Positions 1 to 5,805 of a stretch of 7,407 nucleotides of DNA are shown piece by piece (within the stretch, counting starts at the first letter, position 1; each line of letters starts with the position of its first letter). The position numbers were made by a program, and so were the translations under genes. The notes below the pieces were generated by a model. The model ran no database searches. It saw only the letters and a program-made list of their open reading frames with translations, and had not been told where the DNA came from. The DNA comes from JBGSLA01 sp965602785 (GTDB lineage: Bacteria; Desulfobacterota; Desulfobaccia; Desulfobaccales; 0-14-0-80-60-11), in the NCBI GenBank assembly GCA_965602785.1, contig CBFDAH010000153.1:1-7407 (forward strand), read 5' to 3'.

Positions 1-19
1 GGGGGGCCAGTGGTCCCCC
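1..19. other. GC-rich hairpin downstream of the exporter operon
   Basis: GGGGGGCC and GGTCCCCC can form a stem of about eight pairs (one G-T) with a three-base loop. It lies about 85 bases past the ATPase stop codon in the direction of that operon. There is no T tract, and the element is cut off at the window edge, so its role as an operon end is uncertain. The rest of 20-103 shows nothing I can assign. Confidence 0.25.
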
Positions 20-103
20 GGCCCGCCCCTCAAGATACTTTCGCAACAGTCTCAAAATGCTGCCGCAGGTATTAACCAGCAGGTGCACCCTGTGCCAGTA
101 TTA

Positions 104-808
104 CTAGTTTTCCTGGTGAGGGGTTGCAAGGCTGTCATCCCAAAGGCGCCCGTCCCGGAGCTTAACCAGCCGTTTGGCCTGCTCCATGACCGCCGGGTCA
201 TGAGTGGAGAAGAGAAAGGTGATGCCTTTCTCGTCATTCAAACGGCGCAACAGTTCCAGAAGCGCGGCCCCGGTTTCGGAGTCCAGGTTGGCGGTGGGCT
301 CATCGGCCAGGACCAGGGCGGGCTCCGGAGCAATGGCCCGGGCCACGGCCACCCGCTGTTGCTGACCCCCTGAAAGTTCTCGGGGAAAGCGCTTTTCCAA
401 TCCTTCCAGCCCCACCTCCTGAAAGAGATGTCTGACCCGCTGTTGGCGAAACTCTTTGCCGTATCCCTGCAATAACAAAATATATTCGGCATTTTCCAGG
501 GCGGTCAGGACCGGGATGAGGTTAAAGGATTGAAAAATGAAGCCGATGCGATCCCGCCGTAACTGGCTCAACTGAGTCCCCGAGAGGTGGCTGATTTCCT
601 GCCCCTCGAAAAACACCTCCCCGCGGGAAGGACGGTCCAGGCCACCGATGATATTGAGGAGAGTGGTCTTCCCCGACCCTGAGGGCCCCGCCATGGCGGT
701 GAATTCCCCGGCGAAAAGCTGCAGGTCCAACCCTCGCAGGGCCTGAGTGAGGACTTCTCCGCTGCCGTAGTCCTTAGTCACCTCATGAAGATCCACTATC
801 AGGGTCAT
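104..808 (-). CDS. ABC transporter ATP-binding protein (LolD/MacB type)
   Basis: This 234-residue protein is the cytoplasmic ATPase that should power the two permeases encoded just upstream. All nucleotide-binding motifs are intact: Walker A GPSGSGKT (41-48), Q-loop glutamine 93 in FIFQSFN, signature LSGGQ (145-149), Walker B LVLADE (165-170), D-loop NLDS (174-177) and H-loop histidine 203. Length and motif style match the LolD/MacB/FtsE group, whose members drive export or extraction of lipids, lipoproteins or peptides rather than nutrient uptake. I chose the ATG at 808 because AAGGGG (820-815) lies six bases upstream; an in-frame ATG at 841 would add 11 residues that do not resemble the family. 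The gene ends with TAG and is last in the four-gene operon, 100 bases after the preceding permease. Family assignment is very secure; the cargo is unknown. Confidence 0.95.
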   Translation of the reverse strand: MTLIVDLHEVTKDYGSGEVLTQALRGLDLQLFAGEFTAMAGPSGSGKTTLLNIIGGLDRPSRGEVFFEGQEISHLSGTQLSQLRRDRIGFIFQSFNLIPVLTALENAEYILLLQGYGKEFRQQRVRHLFQEVGLEGLEKRFPRELSGGQQQRVAVARAIAPEPALVLADEPTANLDSETGAALLELLRRLNDEKGITFLFSTHDPAVMEQAKRLVKLRDGRLWDDSLATPHQEN

Positions 809-850
809 ATAGTTCCCCTTGCGTATGCCCGAGAGGGGCATTCCGTGGGA

Positions 851-879
851 GGGGCAGAAACTAAAAAACTTCTGGCCCC
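851..879. other. Intercistronic hairpin before the ATPase gene
   Basis: GGGGCAGAA (851-859) pairs with TTCTGGCCCC (870-879), giving nine pairs with one bulged G (875) and a ten-base A/T-rich loop. It lies in the 100-base gap between the second permease and the ATPase gene on the minus strand. No T run follows the stem on either strand, so it is more likely an mRNA-stability or partial-termination element than a standard terminator. Confidence 0.4.
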
Positions 880-908
880 CCTGACGGACTTGTATATCTA
901 AAAAATCC

Positions 909-2165
909 TTACCGTAACTGTTCCACCAATTGAATCCGGCTCACCCGGCGCCAGGGCAGAAACCCAAGCAAGGTGGTGGCCCCCTGAAAAATGGCCAGGA
1001 TCCCTAAAAACAGGGAAAAAGTCAGACGGGCATAAATGCGGGTGGACACCACCACCCCGGAATAGGTGCCACCGCCGGCGAAAAACGGGGTCAAGTCCAA
1101 CCCCCAGACCTGGAGCGCCTTGGCTAGTCCTCCCCCCAGAACCGCGCCCACCGCGCACCCCAAAAGTCCCAAGAACACCGTTTCCAAAAGAAGTTGAGTT
1201 TTCAGGAGCACCGGGTTCGTGCCCAGGGCCAGGAGCACGGCGAACTCTTTTTCCCGCTCCAGGGTTGACATGAGAAGGGTGTTGAGGATGGTAAAGAGGA
1301 TGATCAAGAGGAGCAGACCCTGGAACACCCGGTTGGCGGCCCGATCCAGGCGCACGTGGGCGGCCAGATCGGGGCTGAGCTCCTGCCAGGAACGGACGAT
1401 TAGGTTCTCGCCGCCAAGCAGGGATGTGAGTTCCTGGCGAACTGCGGCTTGATGCCCCGCACTTTTCAGGATGACCCCCAGTTGGGTGACGCAGTCGGGG
1501 CCCAGACCGAAGAGGCGGCGCGCCTGCTTCAGGGGAATTTGGAGGAGGTAGCCGTCCACCTCCTCTCCTCCGGTCTCAAACACACCCTTGACCCGAAACA
1601 GTTCCTCCACCAGCTCACCCGCGGCGTTGTTGGTGGCGAGGACAACCTTTTTTCCCGGGCTCACGTGTAAGGTTTTGGCCAGTCGGTTGCCCAATACCAC
1701 CTGCTTGTCGTCCGACTCCGACAGGTAACTCCCCGCCACCAGGCAGCGGGCCAGGGGGGAGACCCGCCGTTCCACTAAGGGGTCCACCCCCACCACCATG
1801 ACGCCCACCGCCCTGAGTCCAGACTTGGCCGCGGCCTGGGACACAATGAGGGGTTTGATGAGGGCCACGGCGCCTGAGCGCTCCAGGTGGTTGCTAATTT
1901 CCCGAACCCCGCAGAGTGCCAGGTTCACGGCTGGCGTCCGGCGGTAGGCGGGATGTTCCAGAGTGAGGTGTCCGGCCTGCATCCTCACGCCGTCTTCGAT
2001 TACCTGATGGTACACCCCTTCGGACAGACTGATGATCACCAGGGCCACGGTCAGCCCCAGACCAATGGAGGAGATGTTTATCAGGGTCCGGCGCCGGTGC
2101 CGCCAGAGGGAACGCCAGGCCAGGCGGACCACCATCGCCCCGGTGGTTTTCCAGCGGTTAGACAT
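909..2165 (-). CDS. ABC transporter permease, FtsX/LolC-E/MacB family (second permease)
   Basis: This 418-residue inner-membrane permease has one N-terminal membrane segment (about 28-47) after a basic stretch (WRHRRR, 22-26), a periplasmic domain of about 230 residues, then three C-terminal segments (about 281-300, 324-347, 381-403). That is the LolC/LolE/MacB topology. The cytoplasmic loop EREKEFAVLLALG (303-315) is the conserved FtsX-family coupling region that contacts the ATPase. The ATG at 2165 overlaps the end of the preceding permease gene by 8 bases (ATGTCTAA), which suggests translational coupling; no strong ribosome site is visible. Alternatives are an ATG at 2135 and an upstream in-frame ATG at 2231, which would extend the overlap to 74 bases and is less likely. 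It probably forms a heterodimer with the other permease. The transported substrate cannot be read from the sequence. Confidence 0.92.
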   Translation of the reverse strand: MSNRWKTTGAMVVRLAWRSLWRHRRRTLINISSIGLGLTVALVIISLSEGVYHQVIEDGVRMQAGHLTLEHPAYRRTPAVNLALCGVREISNHLERSGAVALIKPLIVSQAAAKSGLRAVGVMVVGVDPLVERRVSPLARCLVAGSYLSESDDKQVVLGNRLAKTLHVSPGKKVVLATNNAAGELVEELFRVKGVFETGGEEVDGYLLQIPLKQARRLFGLGPDCVTQLGVILKSAGHQAAVRQELTSLLGGENLIVRSWQELSPDLAAHVRLDRAANRVFQGLLLLIILFTILNTLLMSTLEREKEFAVLLALGTNPVLLKTQLLLETVFLGLLGCAVGAVLGGGLAKALQVWGLDLTPFFAGGGTYSGVVVSTRIYARLTFSLFLGILAIFQGATTLLGFLPWRRVSRIQLVEQLR

Positions 2166-3375
2166 GATACAGGGTTTTGGCCGGGTCCAGCCGGGCAGCT
2201 TGAACCGCCGGATAGAGGGCGGCGGCCACACAGACCAGGAACATGATGCCCATGGGGGTCAACACCCCCGAGAGGGTGAGGGAAGACCGCCAGATGGGGT
2301 CGTAAACGACCCCTGCCAGGGTAAATTCTCCGGCGAACCACCGGGTATCCAGCCCCACACTTTGCAAATACCAGGACGCGGCCATCCCCCCCAGGGCCCC
2401 CAGGGTAGTGGACACCAGGGCCAAGAGGGAAGCTTCCGCCACGACATCCCGCACCAATCGCCAGGGAGGGGTGCCCAGCGCTTTGAGAAGCCCGAATTCA
2501 TGTTTGCGCTCATAGGTCGCCATGAGCATGGTATTCAGGACTCCGAGGCCGGCCGCCAGGACAAAGGCTGACCAGATGATAAACATCACCACTTTGACGA
2601 CCTGGAAAAGGTCTGCCAGGGTGGGGAGCAGTTCCCTCCAGGTCTTGACCTCTGCCTGGGGGGACAGACGGGCCAAGCTTCCTGCCAGGACCGGTAACGG
2701 CATGCTCCCCCTGGTGTTGAGGGCAATTTCGTGCCATCCCTGGGGGAGCATGAAGAGCTCCCGGAAGTCTTGTTCATGGAGGATGGCGGCGCTGCGGTCC
2801 ATGGCTTCGTTCACCCCCTGGAGGATGCCCACCACCTTGAATAGGTCATTCCCCAGAGAGCCGTCGGCGGCCTGGACCATCACGGCGATCTCTGACCCGA
2901 TCCCGGCTTGCAGGGAATGGGCCAGCTGTTTCCCGAGAACCAATTCTTTCCGGGGAGTCTCGCTCAGGAACTTCCCCTTGTGAAGACGTCCCGCCAGTTG
3001 AAACGCGGCCCGCTCCGTATCGGGCTTCATCCCCCAGAAAAGAACTCCCGCCGATTTGTTTCCCAGGTTGGCCAGGCCATAGCCATAAACCCTGGGAACC
3101 GCAGCAACCTTCAGCCTGGAGGCGCCTGCCAGCACCTTCTCCGATCCTGGGATAACTTGATGCAGAGAACGGTCCCCCAGGTACCCCGGGGCGTGCAGTT
3201 GCGCTTCCCCCATGACCATTTGGGTGAGATTGAAATGCATCTGCACGGCGAAGCCCGCCAGGAGGCCGTTGGTGATAATCAGCACCGCGGTGTTGAGAGC
3301 CAACCCCGCCAGGGTAATGGCGGTGCGCCGACGATTACGCCAGAGGTTCCGCCAGGCCGGTGCCCAGAAGCTCAC
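2158..3375 (-). CDS. ABC transporter permease, FtsX/LolC-E/MacB family (first permease)
   Basis: This 405-residue permease is paralogous in architecture to the one that follows it. It has a basic N-terminus (LWRNRRRT, 11-18), membrane segment 1 at about 18-42, a large periplasmic domain (about 43-255), and segments at about 258-286, 310-336 and 368-392. The loop YERKHEFGLLKALG (288-301) is the FtsX-family coupling motif, matching EREKEFAVLLALG in its partner. The start is GTG at 3375, supported by AAGGGGG (3386-3380) four bases upstream; that ribosome site overlaps the TAA stop of the preceding gene, so expression is probably coupled. The tail (RLDPAKTLYHV) has the usual 'xxDPxxxL' ending of MacB/FtsX permeases. 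Two permeases plus one ATPase match the LolCDE stoichiometry. Function as an inner-membrane exporter or extractor is likely; substrate unknown. Confidence 0.93.
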   Translation of the reverse strand: MSFWAPAWRNLWRNRRRTAITLAGLALNTAVLIITNGLLAGFAVQMHFNLTQMVMGEAQLHAPGYLGDRSLHQVIPGSEKVLAGASRLKVAAVPRVYGYGLANLGNKSAGVLFWGMKPDTERAAFQLAGRLHKGKFLSETPRKELVLGKQLAHSLQAGIGSEIAVMVQAADGSLGNDLFKVVGILQGVNEAMDRSAAILHEQDFRELFMLPQGWHEIALNTRGSMPLPVLAGSLARLSPQAEVKTWRELLPTLADLFQVVKVVMFIIWSAFVLAAGLGVLNTMLMATYERKHEFGLLKALGTPPWRLVRDVVAEASLLALVSTTLGALGGMAASWYLQSVGLDTRWFAGEFTLAGVVYDPIWRSSLTLSGVLTPMGIMFLVCVAAALYPAVQAARLDPAKTLYHV

Positions 3376-3379
3376 CCGT

Positions 3380-3386
3380 CCCCCTT
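3380..3386 (-). promoter_or_regulatory. Ribosome binding site supporting a GTG start
   Basis: AAGGGGG on the minus strand sits four bases before the GTG at 3375 and shares bases with the TAA stop (3387-3385) of the preceding gene. It supports the non-ATG start of the first permease and tight coupling to the LolA-like gene. Confidence 0.65.
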
Positions 3387-4197
3387 ATTTACTGAGAGAA
3401 GCCGGAGAAAAAAGGCGGTCATCCAGGGGCATATCAAAGGAAAGTTCCTGATAGACCACCACCGTTTGTTCGCCAGGTTTGTCTTGGGAGACCACTGTCA
3501 TTCTACTGGGCAGGAGGCGACCCCCCATTTTCTTGACCCGGGAAAAGAGCATGCGGCGGACGAGTTTAATATCTTCGTCGTAATACCTAATGGAGAGAGG
3601 GAGGTAGTCGGGGCGGCTGGCTAACACGATGACCTTTCCCCAGACCACCGGCGCCCCGGGTTTGGGAATGCTGGTGACTTCCACCACTTGCTCCCCTGCC
3701 CGGCCACCGACATAGGTAATCTTGCACTCGTAGTCTATGCTCCAGCGACGCATCTTCACCAAATCGTCATACGTAAAATGAGACCCGAAGCAGGAGGTGG
3801 CTAGCATGGAAGGCGGCAGGGACACCAACCGGTTCACCTTGGGAAGATAATTCCACACCTGGGACCCCCGGCGCAGCAGGGCAATGCCCCGCTCCTTGGC
3901 CGGAGAGAGGACCTTCAGGAGCATTCGGTCCCGTCCCTTGGACCAGAATTCCAGAGAGATGGTTCGCTGCCACTGCCGGGTGGTAATACTCATCATCATC
4001 CTGCCCTGGCTGGAGTCGCTGCGGTAGAGATCATCGAGCCGGTCCATAATTTCAGGACCAGTCAAGGGAGCAGCCACCCCCCAGGAGGCGCCAGGAAAAG
4101 CCCCCAGGAACAGCCACAGAAGGAGAAATCCTGTAAGACGGGTGATACTCTGCGCTTTGCTCTGCTGCAGGTCAGACCGGAATCGACAGCCAGGCAT
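3385..4197 (-). CDS. Outer membrane lipoprotein-sorting protein (LolA-like, PF17131-type)
   Basis: This 270-residue secreted protein probably acts as a periplasmic carrier in the same pathway as the downstream ABC exporter. Residues 1-43 form a signal peptide: a basic n-region, a hydrophobic core GFLLLWLFLGAF (23-34), and a likely cleavage site near GVAA (40-43). No lipobox cysteine is visible. The mature part carries the pattern I know from the LolA-like 'outer membrane lipoprotein-sorting' family (PF17131): DRMLLKVLSPAKERGIALL (90-108), VWNYLPKVNRLVSLPPSML (114-132) and GSHFTYDDLV (138-147). LolA-fold proteins hold acyl chains in an open half-barrel. I chose the ATG at 4197 because AGGAGGT (4207-4201) precedes it by three bases; a longer open frame back to 4311 lacks a comparable site and would bury the signal peptide. 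It is first in the operon, nine bases before the first permease. The family call is from remembered motif pattern, not a search. Confidence 0.88.
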   Translation of the reverse strand: MPGCRFRSDLQQSKAQSITRLTGFLLLWLFLGAFPGASWGVAAPLTGPEIMDRLDDLYRSDSSQGRMMMSITTRQWQRTISLEFWSKGRDRMLLKVLSPAKERGIALLRRGSQVWNYLPKVNRLVSLPPSMLATSCFGSHFTYDDLVKMRRWSIDYECKITYVGGRAGEQVVEVTSIPKPGAPVVWGKVIVLASRPDYLPLSIRYYDEDIKLVRRMLFSRVKKMGGRLLPSRMTVVSQDKPGEQTVVVYQELSFDMPLDDRLFSPASLSK

Positions 4198-4200
4198 GGC

Positions 4201-4207
4201 ACCTCCT
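4201..4207 (-). promoter_or_regulatory. Ribosome binding site deciding the LolA-like start
   Basis: AGGAGGT on the minus strand lies three bases before the ATG at 4197. It is the only strong Shine-Dalgarno match among the candidate starts of this frame and places the signal peptide at the true N-terminus. Confidence 0.75.
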
Positions 4208-4221
4208 GGTTTCTGGTGATG

Positions 4222-4235
4222 TGGTGCCGGCACCA
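4222..4235. promoter_or_regulatory. 14-base perfect palindrome upstream of the exporter operon
   Basis: TGGTGCCGGCACCA is a perfect inverted repeat centred about 31 bases before the start codon of the LolA-like gene and just upstream of its ribosome site (4207-4201). It could be an operator for a dimeric repressor or, in the transcript, a small hairpin in the 5' leader. No regulator gene is in the window to match it. Confidence 0.35.
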
Positions 4236-4425
4236 TTTGGGGCACTCTGGGGGGATTCATGCCAGCCTCACAGGCCGGTATGGGTGAACGATGGCTCAGA
4301 TTGGGTAACAACGAGGTCTACGGATATCTGGGCAGATTCCCCTTGCTTTGACCTCAGGCTCCCCGAATTAACTGCGGGTTCTGGCCGTCGTGCGTGGTGA
4401 ACCTTCTAAAAAAATACGTCGCTTA

Positions 4426-4434
4426 TGGTATAAT
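4426..4434 (+). promoter_or_regulatory. Candidate extended -10 promoter for the isoprenoid genes
   Basis: TGGTATAAT is a perfect TGnTATAAT extended -10 element. The -35 region is poor (best TCTAAA at 4405-4410, 18-base spacer, three of six matches), which extended -10 promoters tolerate. Transcription would start near 4441, giving a leader of nearly 400 bases before the first gene. The opposite strand of the same sequence offers TATTAT (4435-4430), so a divergent start toward the exporter operon is also conceivable. Only consensus matching supports this. Confidence 0.4.
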
Positions 4435-4726
4435 AAACAGAGTCATTTGACCAGAGAAAACCAGACCTCTCTCGATGGCTTTTATTAACGTATTATGCAA
4501 TAGTTACCCAATAATCGGTGGTAGTTAAGCCAAAGCCAGGTTAATGTAAGGAAAATATATTAAATGAAAGAATTACTTTTCGCTTGACCTTTATTACACT
4601 TTCACCTCATTTTTATCGTTATTCTTTTTTGTTATTAGAAAGATGTTGCATAAATATTTCTCTATCGTCATACTTTCAACATAGCTTTTTTTGAGGTTGA
4701 GTAATACTTTGGAGTGGTATGACGCC

Positions 4727-4849
4727 ATGATCCATGAGGAGTATTTCTCTTCGCCTGATGAACGGACGATCTACATATTCTCATGGGCTGCCGCGCCAGG
4801 TCCTTTTGGTGTTGAAATTCGGTCCCGGAGTCGCATTAATGGAATTTAA
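4727..4849 (+). CDS. Possible 40-residue leader peptide overlapping the next start
   Basis: A short open frame begins MIHEEYFSSPDERTIYIF and ends in TAA at 4847-4849, overlapping the ATG at 4839 by 11 bases in another frame. GGAGTGG (4711-4717) is nine bases before its ATG, so it could be translated and couple translation into the squalene/phytoene synthase-like gene. I recognise no family. It could equally be chance or the decayed remnant of another gene, as the surrounding bases are not obviously coding. Confidence 0.2.
   Translation: MIHEEYFSSPDERTIYIFSWAAAPGPFGVEIRSRSRINGI
4827..4830 (+). promoter_or_regulatory. Ribosome binding site deciding the start of the squalene/phytoene synthase-like gene
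   Basis: GGAG lies eight bases before the ATG at 4839. The earlier in-frame ATG at 4734 has its nearest purine-rich stretch (GGAGTGG, 4711-4717) 16 bases away, too far for normal use, so the shorter protein is preferred. Confidence 0.5.
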
Positions 4850-5804
4850 CACACAATCCCTTTCTGCTTCCTTCCTCAAGATATTATCTTCAGCCCGAAA
4901 AATAACTGGTAAGCGCAGCTATTTTACCTTTTTAATAGGCCTCTTCTTGATTTTCTCGAAAATAAGACCCTATTTTTATGTATGGTACTCATATTTCCGC
5001 TGGGTTGATGATTTGGCTGATTCTCATATGTCAACCGTATCAGAAAAGCAACTATTTATAAATCGCCAGGAAAAATTGATAAAGTATCTTTATAGATATC
5101 CCTCTGGGCGGAAATATGATCTTGACGGACCGGAAGTTTTTTTAACCGCATTGATCCCTTTTGACAAAAAGAGAGGTTCCCCTCTAAAAAAGCCTATACT
5201 TGATCTCCTGTCATGTATTTCTTTTGATGTCAACAGAGTCGGGATATATCCTGAACAACAGCAATTATCACGATACATCGAGCTTGAGGTAACCAGTTAT
5301 TTAAAAACATTTCGATCTTTTTGTTGTCCCGAGGCCAACCTGGCGGATTTTCCACGTCCCTGGGAGGGGATTGCCGGCAAATGGACCCACATCATCAGGG
5401 ATTTAGTTCCTGACCTGAAAAATAATATTATCAATATAAGCCGGGAGGATCAGGACAATATCCAAATCAAGATTGTCGGTCAGCACATCGAGTCCATTGA
5501 TCCGGCTCTAAGAACTTGGGTTGCTGCCAAAGTAAGGGATTGTGAAATATGGTTTCAACAAGGTAAGCAAAATCTCTTGAGTTACCCCGAGTTGCGGTAC
5601 AAGATCGGCATTGCTGTATTGTGTGCCAAATACGAATATTATTTGAATATTATAGAAAAGAATGGGTATCAGCTTAAAGAAAGCTACTCGTTTGATTTGA
5701 GAAATTTTTGTTCAAGTCTGGCTAAGTTATTGAGACACCTGGGTACTATCTTTTCCACTCATTTCCGCAACTATTATCCTTCCACCTCTTTCATGCCCGA
5801 ATAA
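4839..5804 (+). CDS. Squalene/phytoene synthase family protein (divergent)
   Basis: This 321-residue protein belongs to the head-to-head prenyltransferase family, which condenses two isoprenyl diphosphates such as farnesyl diphosphate to squalene, or two geranylgeranyl diphosphates to phytoene. Visible landmarks are the first aspartate motif DDLAD (57-61) in WVDDLAD, a tyrosine (Y146) where the family has its YCxxVAG motif, the second aspartate motif DLVPD (188-192) followed by INISREDQ, and a C-terminal stretch ending YYLNIIEKNGYQL that matches the family's 'Y..IL..IE..GYD'. The spacing (about 89 residues from the first motif to the tyrosine, 42 more to the second) fits squalene synthases. 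Odd points are proline instead of glutamate in DxxED, loss of the RGRxYLP segment, and low G+C. The ATG at 4839 has GGAG eight bases upstream; an in-frame ATG at 4734 lacks a nearby site. The product is unknown, and the next gene starts one base later. Confidence 0.82.
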   Translation: MEFNTQSLSASFLKILSSARKITGKRSYFTFLIGLFLIFSKIRPYFYVWYSYFRWVDDLADSHMSTVSEKQLFINRQEKLIKYLYRYPSGRKYDLDGPEVFLTALIPFDKKRGSPLKKPILDLLSCISFDVNRVGIYPEQQQLSRYIELEVTSYLKTFRSFCCPEANLADFPRPWEGIAGKWTHIIRDLVPDLKNNIINISREDQDNIQIKIVGQHIESIDPALRTWVAAKVRDCEIWFQQGKQNLLSYPELRYKIGIAVLCAKYEYYLNIIEKNGYQLKESYSFDLRNFCSSLAKLLRHLGTIFSTHFRNYYPSTSFMPE

Positions 5805-5805
5805 T

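Larger units (their letters stand above)
4198..4838. other. Divergent intergenic region, AT-rich toward the isoprenoid genes
   Basis: This 641-base region separates the divergent blocks. The left part (to about 4400) has host-like composition and carries the palindrome at 4222-4235. The part from about 4400 to 4720 is strongly AT-rich with many short T and A runs and holds a good extended -10 site. The last 100 bases contain a possible 40-codon leader frame. I see no protein-coding gene of convincing length, no tRNA, no insertion sequence ends and no CRISPR repeat here. Promoters for both blocks must lie in this stretch. Confidence 0.7.

Noticed and set aside
2908..3624. 238-residue plus-strand open frame opposite the first permease and the LolA-like gene
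   Set aside because: It spans two recognisable genes on the other strand, has no motif and no ribosome site, and is an artefact of GC-rich coding bias.
4198..4311. 38-residue N-terminal extension of the LolA-like protein
   Set aside because: It would place the signal peptide internally, and the strong AGGAGGT site serves the ATG at 4197.
4584..4616. Promoter built on TTGACC (4584-4589)
   Set aside because: The -35 is good, but no acceptable -10 hexamer lies 16-18 bases downstream.
4646..4674. Promoter TTGCAT (4646-4651) with CATACT (4669-4674), 17-base spacer
   Set aside because: Spacing is right, but matches are only three and four of six in a very AT-rich stretch where chance hits are expected.
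4734..4838. 35-residue N-terminal extension of the squalene/phytoene synthase-like protein
   Set aside because: No ribosome site at normal distance and no resemblance to family N-termini; the ATG at 4839 with GGAG is better.
4719..4850. Remnant of a toxin-antitoxin (BrnT-like) gene
   Set aside because: The short frame has a DERxIYI-like patch, but no other part of the family pattern appears in any frame.
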